From Paractinoplanes bogorensis (GTDB lineage: Bacteria > Actinomycetota > Actinomycetes > Mycobacteriales > Micromonosporaceae), in the NCBI RefSeq assembly GCF_018829635.1, contig NZ_JAHKKG010000007.1, positions 434,001 through 498,000 on the forward strand: DNA of 64,000 bases, in the 5' to 3' direction. This document shows positions 32,502 through 41,611 of the stretch, piece after piece (within the stretch, counting starts at the first letter, position 1; each line of letters begins with the position of its first letter). The notes under the pieces are model-generated. The model made no database searches. It was not told where the DNA came from and saw only the letters and a program-made list of their open reading frames with translations. A program made the translations under genes and the position numbers.

Positions 32502-34019
32502 ATGAGTGTGCGGGGTCTGGTGCCGATGCCGGTGTCGGCCGTGGAAAAGAGCGGCAGGCTGCGGCTGGACGACACGACCGTGGTGGACGGCCCGGCCGAG
32601 GTCGTGCGCTGGCTGCGTGGGGCGCTGCGACTTCCCTTGGAAAGAGGGGAGGGCGGGCTGCGGCTGCGCGTGGATCCGGCCCTGGAACCCGAGGCGTACA
32701 CCATCGAAGATCTGGAGATCGCAGGCGGCTCGACGGCGGGCCTCTTCTACGGGTGTCAGACGCTGCGTCAACTCCTGCCACCGAGCGCGTTGCGCCGCGC
32801 GGGGCCGACCGGGTGGGACGTTCCGGCCGTACGGATCGAGGACCGCCCCCGCTTCGGGTGGCGGGGCGTGATGCTCGACGTCGCGCGGCACTTCATGCCG
32901 GTCGCCGACGTGCTGCGGTTCGTCGATCTGGCCGCGTTCCACAAGCTCAACGTGCTGCATCTCCACCTGACCGACGACCAGGGCTGGCGCCTCGAGGTGC
33001 CGGGGTGGCCGCGGCTCACCGAGGTCGGCGCCTGGCGGCGGGAGAGCATGGTCGGGGCGCGGCAGCACGCCAGGTTCGACGGGCGGCCGCACGGCGGGTT
33101 CTACGCCACGGACGACCTGCGCGAGATCGTCGCCTACGCGGCCGAGCGGCACGTCACCGTGGTGCCCGAGGTGGACATGCCGGGGCACATGCAGGCCGCC
33201 GTCGCGGCGTATCCGCAGTTGGGGGTGGGTGCGGTCGAGACCCGTACGGGATGGGGAATCTCCTCTCATGTCTTGAACCTGGGCCCGGAGTCGCTGGACT
33301 TCTGCCGGGCGGTGCTCGACCAGCTCTGCGACGTGTTCCCGGGCGAGCTGATCGGGATCGGCGGCGACGAGTGCCCGACCGAGGAATGGGGTGGGCGCGA
33401 CCTGCAGCCGAAGTTCACCGCCGACATGGCCGAGCATCTGGCGGCGCGCGGACGACGGGTCTTCGGGTGGGACGAGATTCTCGAGGGCGGGGCGCCGGCC
33501 GGCTCGGTGGTGGCGGCCTGGCGCGGTCCGGAACCGACGCTGGTCGCGGCGCGGCTCGGTCATCAGGTCGTGTCCTGCCCCGATCTCACCGCGTATCTCG
33601 ACTACCGGCAGTCCGACGATCCGGGCGAGCCGACTCCGGTGGGCACCCGGCTCACCCTGGCTGACGTGTACGGCTTCCAGCCCGTACCGGAAGAGCTTGT
33701 GGAAAAGCATCTCGTGCTGGGTGGGCAGGCCAACGTCTGGACCGAGCACATGGATTCGGCCCGCGCCGTCGACTACATGGTCTATCCGCGGTTGTGCGCG
33801 TTCGCCGAGGCGGTGTGGGGGCCGCGTGCCTATCGGGACTTCCTCGACCGGCTGAAAACGCACGTCGGGAGGCTGGATGCGCTCGGCGTGAACTACCGGC
33901 CGTTGAGCGGGCCGCGGCCGTGGGACGCGCGGCCGGACGCACCCGGCAACCCGCGCACCCTGCTCGATCGGCAGACCGAACTGCGCGAGATGACCAGCCG
34001 CTTGCCATCCGGGCGGTGA
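32502..34019 (+). CDS. Beta-N-acetylhexosaminidase (GH20)
   Basis: The 505-aa GH20 enzyme removes terminal GlcNAc/GalNAc from glycans such as chitin or peptidoglycan fragments. It has an N-terminal GH20b-like domain, then the TIM barrel: RFGWRGVMLDVARHF, HLHLTDDQGWRLEV, VPEVDMPGHMQAAVAAYP, the catalytic pair GIGGDECPTEEW (D289-E290), and the closing GGQANVWTEH and YPRLCAFAEAVWG. No signal peptide is visible, so it probably acts in the cytoplasm on imported sugars. ATG 32502 is chosen from the leaderless -10 box; ATG 32496 is possible. Confidence 0.93.
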   Translation: MSVRGLVPMPVSAVEKSGRLRLDDTTVVDGPAEVVRWLRGALRLPLERGEGGLRLRVDPALEPEAYTIEDLEIAGGSTAGLFYGCQTLRQLLPPSALRRAGPTGWDVPAVRIEDRPRFGWRGVMLDVARHFMPVADVLRFVDLAAFHKLNVLHLHLTDDQGWRLEVPGWPRLTEVGAWRRESMVGARQHARFDGRPHGGFYATDDLREIVAYAAERHVTVVPEVDMPGHMQAAVAAYPQLGVGAVETRTGWGISSHVLNLGPESLDFCRAVLDQLCDVFPGELIGIGGDECPTEEWGGRDLQPKFTADMAEHLAARGRRVFGWDEILEGGAPAGSVVAAWRGPEPTLVAARLGHQVVSCPDLTAYLDYRQSDDPGEPTPVGTRLTLADVYGFQPVPEELVEKHLVLGGQANVWTEHMDSARAVDYMVYPRLCAFAEAVWGPRAYRDFLDRLKTHVGRLDALGVNYRPLSGPRPWDARPDAPGNPRTLLDRQTELREMTSRLPSGR

Positions 34020-34040
34020 ATCTGATGAGCTTCCGGGGGT

Positions 34041-34505
34041 ATGGAGGCGTGGAACCATGGGACTTCCGTGGACGACGAGAACGCGAGATTTCGCGCGTAC
34101 GGCACACAACTGATCCTCACCCACCAGCGTCTTCGCGAGATGATCGACGATCTCTACGACGCGCTGGACGACGGCCGGGACTCCCACGACCTGCACCTGC
34201 ACTGCATGACGCTCTGCGGGGCGGTGACCAAGCACCATACGGCCGAGGACGCGAACGTCTTCCCGTTGCTGGCCGCGCGGCATCCTGAGCTGGAAGCGTT
34301 CCTGCGCGGCCTCAAGAGCGACCACAACATGCTCGCGAACATGCTGGGGCGCCTGCAGCGGTCGACCACGCACGAGGAGCTCGACGCCGTCAGTGCTGTG
34401 CTGGAGACGCATTTCCGGGGCGAGGAGAAGCGGCTCGTGTCGGTGCTCAATGCGTTGGAACCGATGGGTGACCTGGGGATTGAGGTTGACGATGGACGTG
34501 CCTGA
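34041..34505 (+). CDS. Hemerythrin HHE cation-binding domain protein
   Basis: The 154-aa helical protein has the diiron-binding pattern of hemerythrin-like proteins: HQRLREMIDDL, HDLHLHCMTLCG, KHHTAEDANVFPLLAARHPE, LKSDHNMLANML and THFRGEEKRLV. It probably binds O2 or NO or stores iron; the role is unknown. The start is uncertain: ATG 34041 has ggggg immediately before it, and GTG 34068 would give a start (DDENARFRAYG) closer to the folded domain. Its 3-prime end overlaps the next gene by 14 bp. Confidence 0.85.
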   Translation: MEAWNHGTSVDDENARFRAYGTQLILTHQRLREMIDDLYDALDDGRDSHDLHLHCMTLCGAVTKHHTAEDANVFPLLAARHPELEAFLRGLKSDHNMLANMLGRLQRSTTHEELDAVSAVLETHFRGEEKRLVSVLNALEPMGDLGIEVDDGRA

Positions 34506-35685
34506 GGTGGTTGTCGACTGGCGGAGCAAGGGGTTCTGGCTTCCCACGACCTCGATGACCGGGGAGGACATCGCGGCGGCGAAGCCGGACCTGTTCGGCG
34601 GGCTGTTCACCTGGCCGCTGCTGGTGCTGCGGCGGGAGGCGGCCGAGGCGAACATCGCGACCATGGCCGGTTACTGCCGGCGGCACGGGTGGGAGTTCTC
34701 GCCGCACGCCAAGACGACCATGGCGCCGGGGCTGCTGGCGCGGCAGATGGCGGCCGGGGCGTGGGGGATGACGGTGGCCACGCCCAACCAGGCGCTGGTG
34801 CTGCGGCGGCTCGGGGTGCGGCGGGTGCTGATCGCCAACGAGGTGCTCGATCCGGCCCCGCTGCGGTGGCTGGCCGCCGACGAGGGCGAGATCTATCTGC
34901 AGGTCGACTCGCTCGCGGGGGTCGCGATCGCGTCGTCGGCGGCGGACGGGATCGGTACGCTGCGGGTTCTCGTCGAGCAGGGGCACGATCATGGGCGTAC
35001 GGGAATCCGGTCGCCGGACGGCGTCGAGGAGGTCGCGCGGGCCGTCGTCGCGGCGCCTGGACTGGAGTTGGCCGGGCTTACCGCGTACGAGGGACAACTC
35101 CACTATCAGCCGGCCGTGGACGATTTCCTCGACCAGGTCGCCCTCGCTTTCGGCAAGATCCGTTCCTGGGTGCAGGGCAGGCCGATCCTTTCGGCCGGCG
35201 GCAGCGCCTGGTTCGACCGGGTCGTCGAGCGGATCGCCCCGGCCGACGCCACGCTCGTGCTGCGCAGCGGCGCCTCGGTGACGCACGACGACGGCTTCTA
35301 TCGCGAGCGCACGCCGTTCCTGCGGGTGCCGCAGGAGGGCCCGCTGGCCGCCGCGCTCGACCTCTGGGCGCAGGTGATCTCGGTGCCCGAACCGGGGCTG
35401 GCGCTGGCCGGCATGGGCAAGCGGGACGCGCCGTTCGACGAGGGCCTGCCGGTGCCGATGGAGATCCGGCGGGCCGACGGCTCGTACGCGGCCACCACCG
35501 GCCTCGAGGTGACCAAGCTGAACGACCACCACACCTATCTGTCCACGGGCGACCTGAGCGTCGAGCCGGGCGACCTGATCCGGTTCGGCATCTCGCACCC
35601 GTGCACGGCTTTCGACAAATGGCGGCACATTCCGGTGGTTGACGCCGACCGACGTGTCGTCGAGGTCCTCGCCACGTATTTCTGA
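34492..35685 (+). CDS. DSD1-like PLP enzyme (amino acid deaminase/aldolase)
   Basis: The 397-aa protein is a fold-type III PLP enzyme of the alanine-racemase-like DSD1/D-threonine aldolase family. It has the PLP Lys in SPHAKTTMAPG (K74), TPNQALVLRRLGVRRVLIANE, and a C-terminal metal site with HDDGFY and the HPC motif (GISHPCTAFDKW) that binds zinc in D-serine dehydratase. It probably deaminates or cleaves D-hydroxy amino acids. ATG 34492 is the natural start and overlaps the hemerythrin gene by 14 bp. A nearby ridA would scavenge its enamine product. Confidence 0.86.
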   Translation: MDVPEVVVDWRSKGFWLPTTSMTGEDIAAAKPDLFGGLFTWPLLVLRREAAEANIATMAGYCRRHGWEFSPHAKTTMAPGLLARQMAAGAWGMTVATPNQALVLRRLGVRRVLIANEVLDPAPLRWLAADEGEIYLQVDSLAGVAIASSAADGIGTLRVLVEQGHDHGRTGIRSPDGVEEVARAVVAAPGLELAGLTAYEGQLHYQPAVDDFLDQVALAFGKIRSWVQGRPILSAGGSAWFDRVVERIAPADATLVLRSGASVTHDDGFYRERTPFLRVPQEGPLAAALDLWAQVISVPEPGLALAGMGKRDAPFDEGLPVPMEIRRADGSYAATTGLEVTKLNDHHTYLSTGDLSVEPGDLIRFGISHPCTAFDKWRHIPVVDADRRVVEVLATYF

Positions 35686-35701
35686 CTGGCAGACTCCGGC
35701 C

Positions 35702-36463
35702 ATGAGCGTCTTCCGGGTGCGATTCGACTGGGGACCGATCGGGGCGGACGAGGTGGCGCCCGGCGCGGCGTACGTGGCCGTGGTGGACGTTCTGTCCTTC
35801 ACCACCACCCTCACCGTCGCGGTCGAGCAGGGCATCAGCGTCCTGCCCTACCGGTGGCGCGACGACTCGGCGGTCGCGGTGGCCCGGCGGCACGGGGCGA
35901 TGCTGGCCGTGCTGCGCTCGCAGGCCGGGCCCGGGCAGGTCACGCTGTCGCCGGAAAGCATCCTGCACACCGATCTCGAGGCCGCGAAGATCGACCGGCT
36001 GGTGCTGCCGTCGCCCAACGGCTCGGCCATCTCGGTGCGGCTGGCCGACGCCGGGTGCACGGTGGTCGGCGTCTGCCTGCGCAACGCGGCGGCGGCCGCG
36101 GCCTGGGTCTGGGAGCGGGCCGGCGACCGTCCGGTGGCCGTGGTGGCGGCCGGGGAGCGTTGGCCCGACGGGTCGCTGCGGCCCGCGATCGAGGACCTGT
36201 GGGGTGCGGGGGCGTTTCTGGCCCGGCTGGCCGACCTGGACGGGACGAGCGGGTGGTCACCGGAAGCGGTGACCGCGCTGGCCGCCTACCGGGGCGTGGC
36301 CGGCCGGATCCGGGCCGAGCTGCGCGAGTCGGTCAGCGGGCGGGAACTGCGGGCCAACGGCTTCGAGGGTGACGTGCTGGTGGCGGCGGCGGTCGGGGCG
36401 AGCCCGGTGGTGCCGGTTCTGCGCGACGGGTGGTTCGTTCCTGGCGGATCTTTCGCGTACTGA
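35702..36463 (+). CDS. ComB-like 2-phosphosulfolactate phosphatase family protein
   Basis: The 253-aa protein shows the ComB family motifs VVDVLSFTTTLTVAVEQG, LTLSPESIL-like VTLSPESILHTD, VLPSPNGSAIS and AGERWPDGSLRPAIEDLWGAGAF. The family founder dephosphorylates 2-phosphosulfolactate in coenzyme M synthesis, a pathway this organism is not expected to have. The bacterial members therefore probably act on another phosphorylated acid. The start ATG 35702 follows a CAGACT -10-like box by 7 nt. It follows the DSD1-like gene at 16 bp. Confidence 0.82.
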   Translation: MSVFRVRFDWGPIGADEVAPGAAYVAVVDVLSFTTTLTVAVEQGISVLPYRWRDDSAVAVARRHGAMLAVLRSQAGPGQVTLSPESILHTDLEAAKIDRLVLPSPNGSAISVRLADAGCTVVGVCLRNAAAAAAWVWERAGDRPVAVVAAGERWPDGSLRPAIEDLWGAGAFLARLADLDGTSGWSPEAVTALAAYRGVAGRIRAELRESVSGRELRANGFEGDVLVAAAVGASPVVPVLRDGWFVPGGSFAY

Positions 36464-36539
36464 TGGTGGCGGTGGCGGTTTTGGGCGCGACGGTGAATCT
36501 GGCTGGGGTTTGTCACGCGGGGTAACCGATCGTGGATCC

Positions 36540-37982
36540 GTGAACAACATGCGTAAGTGGTGGCCGCTCGTGACGGTCTGCCTCGGAACCTTCATGCTGC
36601 TGGTCGACGTGACCATCGTGAACGTGGCCCTGCCACGGATGGCCGGCGACCTGCGCACCTCGTTCGACTCGCTGCAGTGGGTAGTCGACGGCTACGCGCT
36701 GTCACTGGGCGTACTGCTGCTCGGCGCGGGCGCGCTGGCCGACCGGGTGGGCCATCGCCGCCTGTACGCGGCCGGCCTGGTCGTCTTCGCGTTGAGCTCG
36801 CTGGCCTGCGGGCTGGCCGGGGACGACGGTCTGCTGATCGCGGCCCGGGTCGTCCAGGGCATCGGCGGGGCGGCCCTCTTCACGACCACGTTCGCGCTGC
36901 TCAACGCGAGCTATCAGGGGCGCGAGCGCGGGGTGGCGTACGGGATCTGGGGTGGGGTCTCGGGCGCGGCGGCGGCGATCGGCCCGGTGCTCGGCGGGGT
37001 GCTCACCGACGGCCTCAACTGGCGCTGGATCTTCCTGGTCAACCTGCCGATCAGCGTCGTCGCACTGGTTCTGTGTGCCCGTCTGCGGCCGGACGCCCCG
37101 GCGAAGACGGGCCGGTTCGACTTCGCGGGCTTCGTGACCTTCACGATCGCCGCCACCGCTCTCACCCTCGCGGTCATTCGATCAATGCCTTCCCTGTACG
37201 TCGTGAGCGCCGTCGCCCTGCTCGTCTTCGTCCTCATCGAGCGACGCACCGCCGCACCGATGATCGACCTCGCGCTGCTGCGGAACCGCACCTTCACCGG
37301 CGTCCTGATCGCCGCCCTGCTGGTCAACTTCGCTGCGTTCGCGGTGCTCACCTACACCTCGATCTGGCTGCAGTCGCTGATCGGCCTGACCCCGTTGCAG
37401 GCCGGCCTGACCGCGCTGCCGATGGGCGTGCTCTCGCTGATCGTCTCGGGGGTGGCCGGCGCCCGGCTGCACGGCCGCTCGCCGCGCGTCCTGATCGGCG
37501 TCGGCATGCTGCTGATCGCGGCCGGCGGGGTGCTGGCGGCGCTGCTGGTCGGGCCGGGTTCGAGCTGGCCGGCGCTGCTGCCCGGCTACGCGGTGATCGG
37601 GCTCGGCGTCGGTCTGGTGATGCCCAACCTGGCCGAGTCGGCGATGGCCGCCGTCCCCGCCCACCGCGGGGGCATGGCCGCCGGGACGCTCAACACCGCG
37701 CGGCAGCTGGGCTTCGCCATCGGGGTGGCCGTCCTCGGCTCGGTCTATGCCGACCGCGCGGCCGACACCCTCGGCTCCACCGCCGCCCACGCGCTGGCGA
37801 CCGGCCAGGTCTCTGCTTCCGTCGCGCCGTCGCTGCTGCACCGCGCGGCCGCCGCGGGCCTGGACGCCGGTTTCGCGGTGGCCGCCGGGATCGGCCTGCT
37901 CGGCGCGCTGGCCGTGTTCCTGCTGGTCAGGCCCGTGGGTCGCGTACCCGTCCGTCCTGAATCAGAAAGTGTGCCTGCTTGA
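36540..37982 (+). CDS. MFS drug exporter, DHA2 family (14 membrane helices)
   Basis: The 480-aa exporter has the DHA2 start WWPLVTVCLGTFMLLVDVTIVNVALP with the conserved Asp in helix 1. It also has motif A (GALADRVGHRRLY), motif C (GGVSGAAAAIGPVLGGVLTD, then WRWIFLVNLP) and about 14 helices in all. It probably expels drugs or a self-made compound by proton antiport. GTG 36540 or ATG 36549 is the start; the frame runs upstream into the ComB-like gene. Its end overlaps the convergent Lrp-like gene by 56 bp. Confidence 0.92.
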   Translation: MNNMRKWWPLVTVCLGTFMLLVDVTIVNVALPRMAGDLRTSFDSLQWVVDGYALSLGVLLLGAGALADRVGHRRLYAAGLVVFALSSLACGLAGDDGLLIAARVVQGIGGAALFTTTFALLNASYQGRERGVAYGIWGGVSGAAAAIGPVLGGVLTDGLNWRWIFLVNLPISVVALVLCARLRPDAPAKTGRFDFAGFVTFTIAATALTLAVIRSMPSLYVVSAVALLVFVLIERRTAAPMIDLALLRNRTFTGVLIAALLVNFAAFAVLTYTSIWLQSLIGLTPLQAGLTALPMGVLSLIVSGVAGARLHGRSPRVLIGVGMLLIAAGGVLAALLVGPGSSWPALLPGYAVIGLGVGLVMPNLAESAMAAVPAHRGGMAAGTLNTARQLGFAIGVAVLGSVYADRAADTLGSTAAHALATGQVSASVAPSLLHRAAAAGLDAGFAVAAGIGLLGALAVFLLVRPVGRVPVRPESESVPA

Positions 37983-38916
37983 CCCGGGTCAGCTGGGGCA
38001 CCGTCTCGACCGACTGCACGCCCGGGATCTCGGCCACCTTGGTGGTCAGATAGCGGTACAGCGCCGACGCGTCGCGGCACATCGCCGACGCCATCAGGTT
38101 GCTCCGGCCGGTGACCGCGGCCGCGTAGGCCAGCTCGGTGTGGTCGGCCAGCCGGGCGCCCGCCTCGGCCAGGTGGTTCGGGGCGATGGTGAACCACAGG
38201 CTGGCCACCGTGTGGATGCCGACCGCCGAGTTGGCCACGTCGAGGTGGAAATAGATCGCCCCGGCCGCGGTCAGCGCGGCCACCCGCTGGGCCACCTGAC
38301 GCTGGGTCCCGCCGGTGGCCGCGGCCAGCGCCGCCCAGCTGGCCCGGCCGTCGTCGGCCAGCGCCGCCATCAGTGCGGCGTCGGCCGGCTCGAGGCGTAC
38401 ATCGGGATCCCCGGTGCTTGACGGGGTGCCCTCGAGCAGCGCGGCCCGGCCGGCGGCGTCCAGCTCCTCGCCCGGTGCGACCCAGTCGGCCTCGCCCCGC
38501 CCGACGAACCGGTGCAGCACCTGGTGCGCGCTGAAGGTGAGCACGTTCGAGGCGCGCGGCAGCTGGTTGAGCAGGCCCGCCCGATGCTCGTGGACGGTGG
38601 CCTGGCAGGTGATCTCGGCCCCGCCCGCGCCGAGGCTGATCCACGAGGTGTCGTCGCGGCGCGCGAGGGCCTCGGCCAGCGTCGCCGCGGTGCCCGGGCG
38701 GCAGCCGATCCGCAACGTCCACGACGACATGCCGGGGGTGCGGGTCTCGTCGGCCCGGGCCAGCACCCGAACGATCCCGGAGGTGCGCATGCGCTGGTAG
38801 CGGCGGGCCACCGTCTGCTCGGAGACGCCGATCACCGCGGCGATGCGGGCGAACGGCGCCCGCGGAGCCAGCTGCAACGCGTGCAGGATCCGGTGATCGG
38901 TCCGATCGTGCGCCAC
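37927..38916 (-). CDS. Lrp/AsnC-family transcriptional regulator (double-domain)
   Basis: At 329 aa this is about twice the size of a classical Lrp protein. It has an N-terminal AsnC helix-turn-helix (DHRILHALQLAPRAPFARIAAVIGVSEQTVARRYQRM), a first ligand-binding segment, a second HTH-like segment (EPADAALMAALADDGRASWAALAAATG...QRVAAL) and a C-terminal RAM-type segment (YRYLTTKVAEIPGVQSVETVP). Such tandem proteins are common in actinobacteria and respond to amino acids. A TAGAAT -10 box ends 6 nt before the GTG, suggesting a leaderless mRNA. It may control the convergent exporter. Confidence 0.88.
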   Translation of the reverse strand: MAHDRTDHRILHALQLAPRAPFARIAAVIGVSEQTVARRYQRMRTSGIVRVLARADETRTPGMSSWTLRIGCRPGTAATLAEALARRDDTSWISLGAGGAEITCQATVHEHRAGLLNQLPRASNVLTFSAHQVLHRFVGRGEADWVAPGEELDAAGRAALLEGTPSSTGDPDVRLEPADAALMAALADDGRASWAALAAATGGTQRQVAQRVAALTAAGAIYFHLDVANSAVGIHTVASLWFTIAPNHLAEAGARLADHTELAYAAAVTGRSNLMASAMCRDASALYRYLTTKVAEIPGVQSVETVPQLTRVKQAHFLIQDGRVRDPRA

Positions 38917-38922
38917 CAGGCG

Positions 38923-38928
38923 ATTCTA
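38923..38928 (-). promoter_or_regulatory. Leaderless-type -10 of Lrp-like gene (TAGAAT)
   Basis: Read on the minus strand, TAGAAT ends 6 nt before the GTG at 38916, close to the TATAAT consensus. Confidence 0.5.
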
Positions 38929-39036
38929 GGGGTGGACGGCACGGATGGCCGGTCACCTCGGCGGGGGATGGGATCACGGTCATCGACCAACTTAGGGTCG
39001 GTTGATCCGTTTTGCCGGTTCGAGGGGGCCGCCTTG

Positions 39037-39726
39037 ATGTCGACGTTCCGCGCCACCAACAACAACCCGCAGAAGCCCCGCGACCCCTATCCGGTGAACC
39101 GGGCCCGCAAGGACGACGAGGCGGAGACCCCGATCCCGGACGGGCCGACCGAGCGGATCGCCCCCAAGCGCCGGAACTGGGGGCTGTTCCTGGCCACGCT
39201 GACCGCGCTGTTCGCGCTGAACCTGGCCGGGGTGGCGATCTTCGTCGCCTGGCGGGCGTCGTATCTGGCCCAGGCCGCGCTCGAGCAGAAACCGGTGGCG
39301 GCGGTCGCGGCGGCGCCGCCCGAGGGCTTCGACGTGTCGTACGCCCAGGAACCGCTCCGCGTGCAGGTGGGCTGCTCGGCGGTGATGTTCATCGACCTCG
39401 ACGAGCCCCGGTCGAACGCCGCCGAGAAGGTGAGCGACCTGCGCTACGACAGCCGCTGCGGGGATCAGCCGCCCAGCCTCACGCTCGGGGCCGGCGCGGC
39501 CGGTGGGGCCCAGGTGAAGAGCACCGACACGGACGCCGGCGGGTGTGCCAAGGCGATCCGGACCAGCCCGATCGGGCCGGGGGCGAGTGTTCCCGTACGC
39601 AAAGGGGCCGTTCTCTGTGTTCTCACCGCGGCCACTCCGGCCCGGATGACGCTGGTCGAGATCACCGATGTCGGCAAGACCGGGACCGCCGGTATGCGGG
39701 CGACGTCGTGGAAAGTAGCGGGCTGA
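39037..39726 (+). CDS. Uncharacterised single-pass membrane protein
   Basis: The 229-aa protein has a polar, charged N-terminus of about 45 residues, one membrane helix (LFLATLTALFALNLAGVAIFVAW) and an exported domain with four Cys (VGCSAVMF, SRCGDQP, GGCAKAI, GAVLCVLT). The pattern PLRVQVGCSAVMFIDLDEPR and the late VEITDVGKT suggest a beta-rich domain. No family is recognised. A TAGGGT -10-like box at 38993-38998 and gaggggg before ATG 39037 support the start. It lies 70 bp upstream of aspS. Confidence 0.78.
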   Translation: MSTFRATNNNPQKPRDPYPVNRARKDDEAETPIPDGPTERIAPKRRNWGLFLATLTALFALNLAGVAIFVAWRASYLAQAALEQKPVAAVAAAPPEGFDVSYAQEPLRVQVGCSAVMFIDLDEPRSNAAEKVSDLRYDSRCGDQPPSLTLGAGAAGGAQVKSTDTDAGGCAKAIRTSPIGPGASVPVRKGAVLCVLTAATPARMTLVEITDVGKTGTAGMRATSWKVAG

Positions 39727-39796
39727 CGACGGTCGCGCCGGGCGCCCCTGACAGAATGTCGGATGCGCCCCGTGACCGTTGTGAGGAGACTTTCCC

Positions 39797-41599
39797 GTGA
39801 TCCGTACCCATGAAGCCGGCACCCTTCGCGCGAGCGACGCCGGCACGACGGTGACGCTCGCCGGGTGGGTGGCCCGCCGGCGCGACCACGGCGGGGTCAT
39901 CTTCGTCGACCTCCGCGACGCCTCGGGCGTGGTCCAGGTGGTCTTCCGCGAGGAAGACGCGCACGCGCTGCGCAACGAGTTCTGCGTGCTGGTCGTGGGC
40001 GAGGTCAACGCCCGCCCCGAGGGCAACGCCAACCCCGAGCTGGCCACCGGCGAGATCGAGGTCGTGGCGTCGCAGCTGACCGTGCTCTCCGAGGCGGCGC
40101 CGCTGCCGCTGCCGGTCGACGACGCGATCACCGCCTCCGACGACCTGCGCCTCAAGTACCGCTACCTCGACCTGCGCCGCTCCGGCCCGGCCAACGCGCT
40201 GCGCCTGCGCTCGCGGGCCAACCAGATCGCCCGCGAGGTGCTGCACGCCCGCGACTTCAACGAGATCGAGACGCCGACCCTCACCCGGTCGACGCCCGAG
40301 GGCGCGCGTGACTTCCTGGTTCCCGTACGCCTGCAGCCCGGCACCTGGTACGCCCTGCCCCAGTCGCCCCAGCTGTTCAAGCAGCTGCTGATGGTCGCGG
40401 GCATGGAGCGCTACTACCAGATCGCCCGCTGCTACCGCGACGAAGACTTCCGGGCCGACCGGCAGCCCGAGTTCACCCAGCTCGACATTGAGATGTCGTT
40501 CGTGACGCAGGACGACATCATCGCGCTCGGCGAAGAGATCGTCTCCAAGCTGTGGAACGAGCTCGCCGACTACCAGGTACAGCTGCCGATCCCGCGGATC
40601 ACCTGGACCGACGCGATGAACCGCTACGGTTCCGACAAGCCCGACCTCCGGTACGGCGTCGAGCTGGTCGAGCTGACCTCTTACTTGCAGGGAACGGAAT
40701 TCCGGGTCTTCGCCGGGGCGATTGCGGCTGGTGGCTACGTCGGGGCGGTCGTCATGCCCGGTGGCGCGTCGCAGACCCGCAAGGAGCTCGACGGATGGCA
40801 GGACTGGGCTAAGGCGCGAGGCGCACGTGGTCTCGCGTACGTCGTGCTCGACGCGGAAACGGGCGAGGCTCGCGGCCCGGTCGCCAAGAACCTCTCCGAG
40901 GCGCACCTGTCCGGCCTGGCCGACGCGGTCGGCGCGAAGCCGGGTGACGCGATCTTCTTCGCGGCGGCCACCGAGCGTCGCGAGGCGCAGGAGCTGCTCG
41001 GCGCGGCCCGCATCGAGATCGCCAAGCGGTCCGGCCTGATCGACGAGTCGGCCTGGGCGTTCTGCTGGGTGGTCGACGCCCCCATGTTCGAAAAGACCGA
41101 CGAGGGCGGCTGGACCGCGGTCCACCACCCGTTCACGTCGCCCAACGACGAGTGGATCGACCGCTTCGAGGAGGCGCCCGACCGCGCCCTCGCCTACGCG
41201 TACGACATCGTCGTCAACGGCAACGAGATCGGCGGCGGCAGCGTCCGTATCCACCGCGGCGACGTGCAGAGCCGCGTCTTCGACCTGCTCGGCATCACGC
41301 CCGAGGAGGCGCAGGACAAGTTCGGCTTCCTGCTCGAGGCGTTCAAGTACGGCCCGCCCCCGCACGCCGGCATCGCGCTCGGCTGGGACCGCACCTGCAT
41401 GCTGCTGTCCGGCAACGACTCGATCCGCGAGGTCATCGCGTTCCCCAAGACGCGCGGCGGTTACGACCCGCTGACCACGGCCCCGACGCCGATCACCACG
41501 CAGCAGCGGCTCGAGGCCGGCATCGACGCCAAGCCCAAGCCGGCGGCCGGCACGCCCGGCACCGACGGCCAGGCTGTTCCCGTGGAGCGCTCCAACTGA
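39797..41599 (+). CDS. aspS: Aspartate--tRNA ligase
   Basis: The 600-aa class II synthetase has the anticodon-binding OB-fold (VTLAGWVARRRDHGGVIFVDLRDASG), motif 1, motif 2 (YYQIARCYRDEDFRADRQPEFTQ), the bacterial GAD insertion domain (PGDAIFFAAATERREAQELLG), and motif 3 (HAGIALGWDRTCMLLSG). ATG/GTG context: GTG 39797 follows aggaga. A C-terminal tail of about 35 residues follows motif 3, ending PVERSN. Whether it is discriminating or non-discriminating (also making Asp-tRNA-Asn) cannot be told from this sequence alone. Confidence 0.97.
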   Translation: MIRTHEAGTLRASDAGTTVTLAGWVARRRDHGGVIFVDLRDASGVVQVVFREEDAHALRNEFCVLVVGEVNARPEGNANPELATGEIEVVASQLTVLSEAAPLPLPVDDAITASDDLRLKYRYLDLRRSGPANALRLRSRANQIAREVLHARDFNEIETPTLTRSTPEGARDFLVPVRLQPGTWYALPQSPQLFKQLLMVAGMERYYQIARCYRDEDFRADRQPEFTQLDIEMSFVTQDDIIALGEEIVSKLWNELADYQVQLPIPRITWTDAMNRYGSDKPDLRYGVELVELTSYLQGTEFRVFAGAIAAGGYVGAVVMPGGASQTRKELDGWQDWAKARGARGLAYVVLDAETGEARGPVAKNLSEAHLSGLADAVGAKPGDAIFFAAATERREAQELLGAARIEIAKRSGLIDESAWAFCWVVDAPMFEKTDEGGWTAVHHPFTSPNDEWIDRFEEAPDRALAYAYDIVVNGNEIGGGSVRIHRGDVQSRVFDLLGITPEEAQDKFGFLLEAFKYGPPPHAGIALGWDRTCMLLSGNDSIREVIAFPKTRGGYDPLTTAPTPITTQQRLEAGIDAKPKPAAGTPGTDGQAVPVERSN

Positions 41600-41611
41600 T
41601 CTGATCAGAAC

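Noticed and set aside
31275..34664. A 1129-residue minus-strand frame
   Set aside because: Only its C-terminal 400 residues are the amidohydrolase; the rest is antisense to the hexosaminidase and hemerythrin genes.
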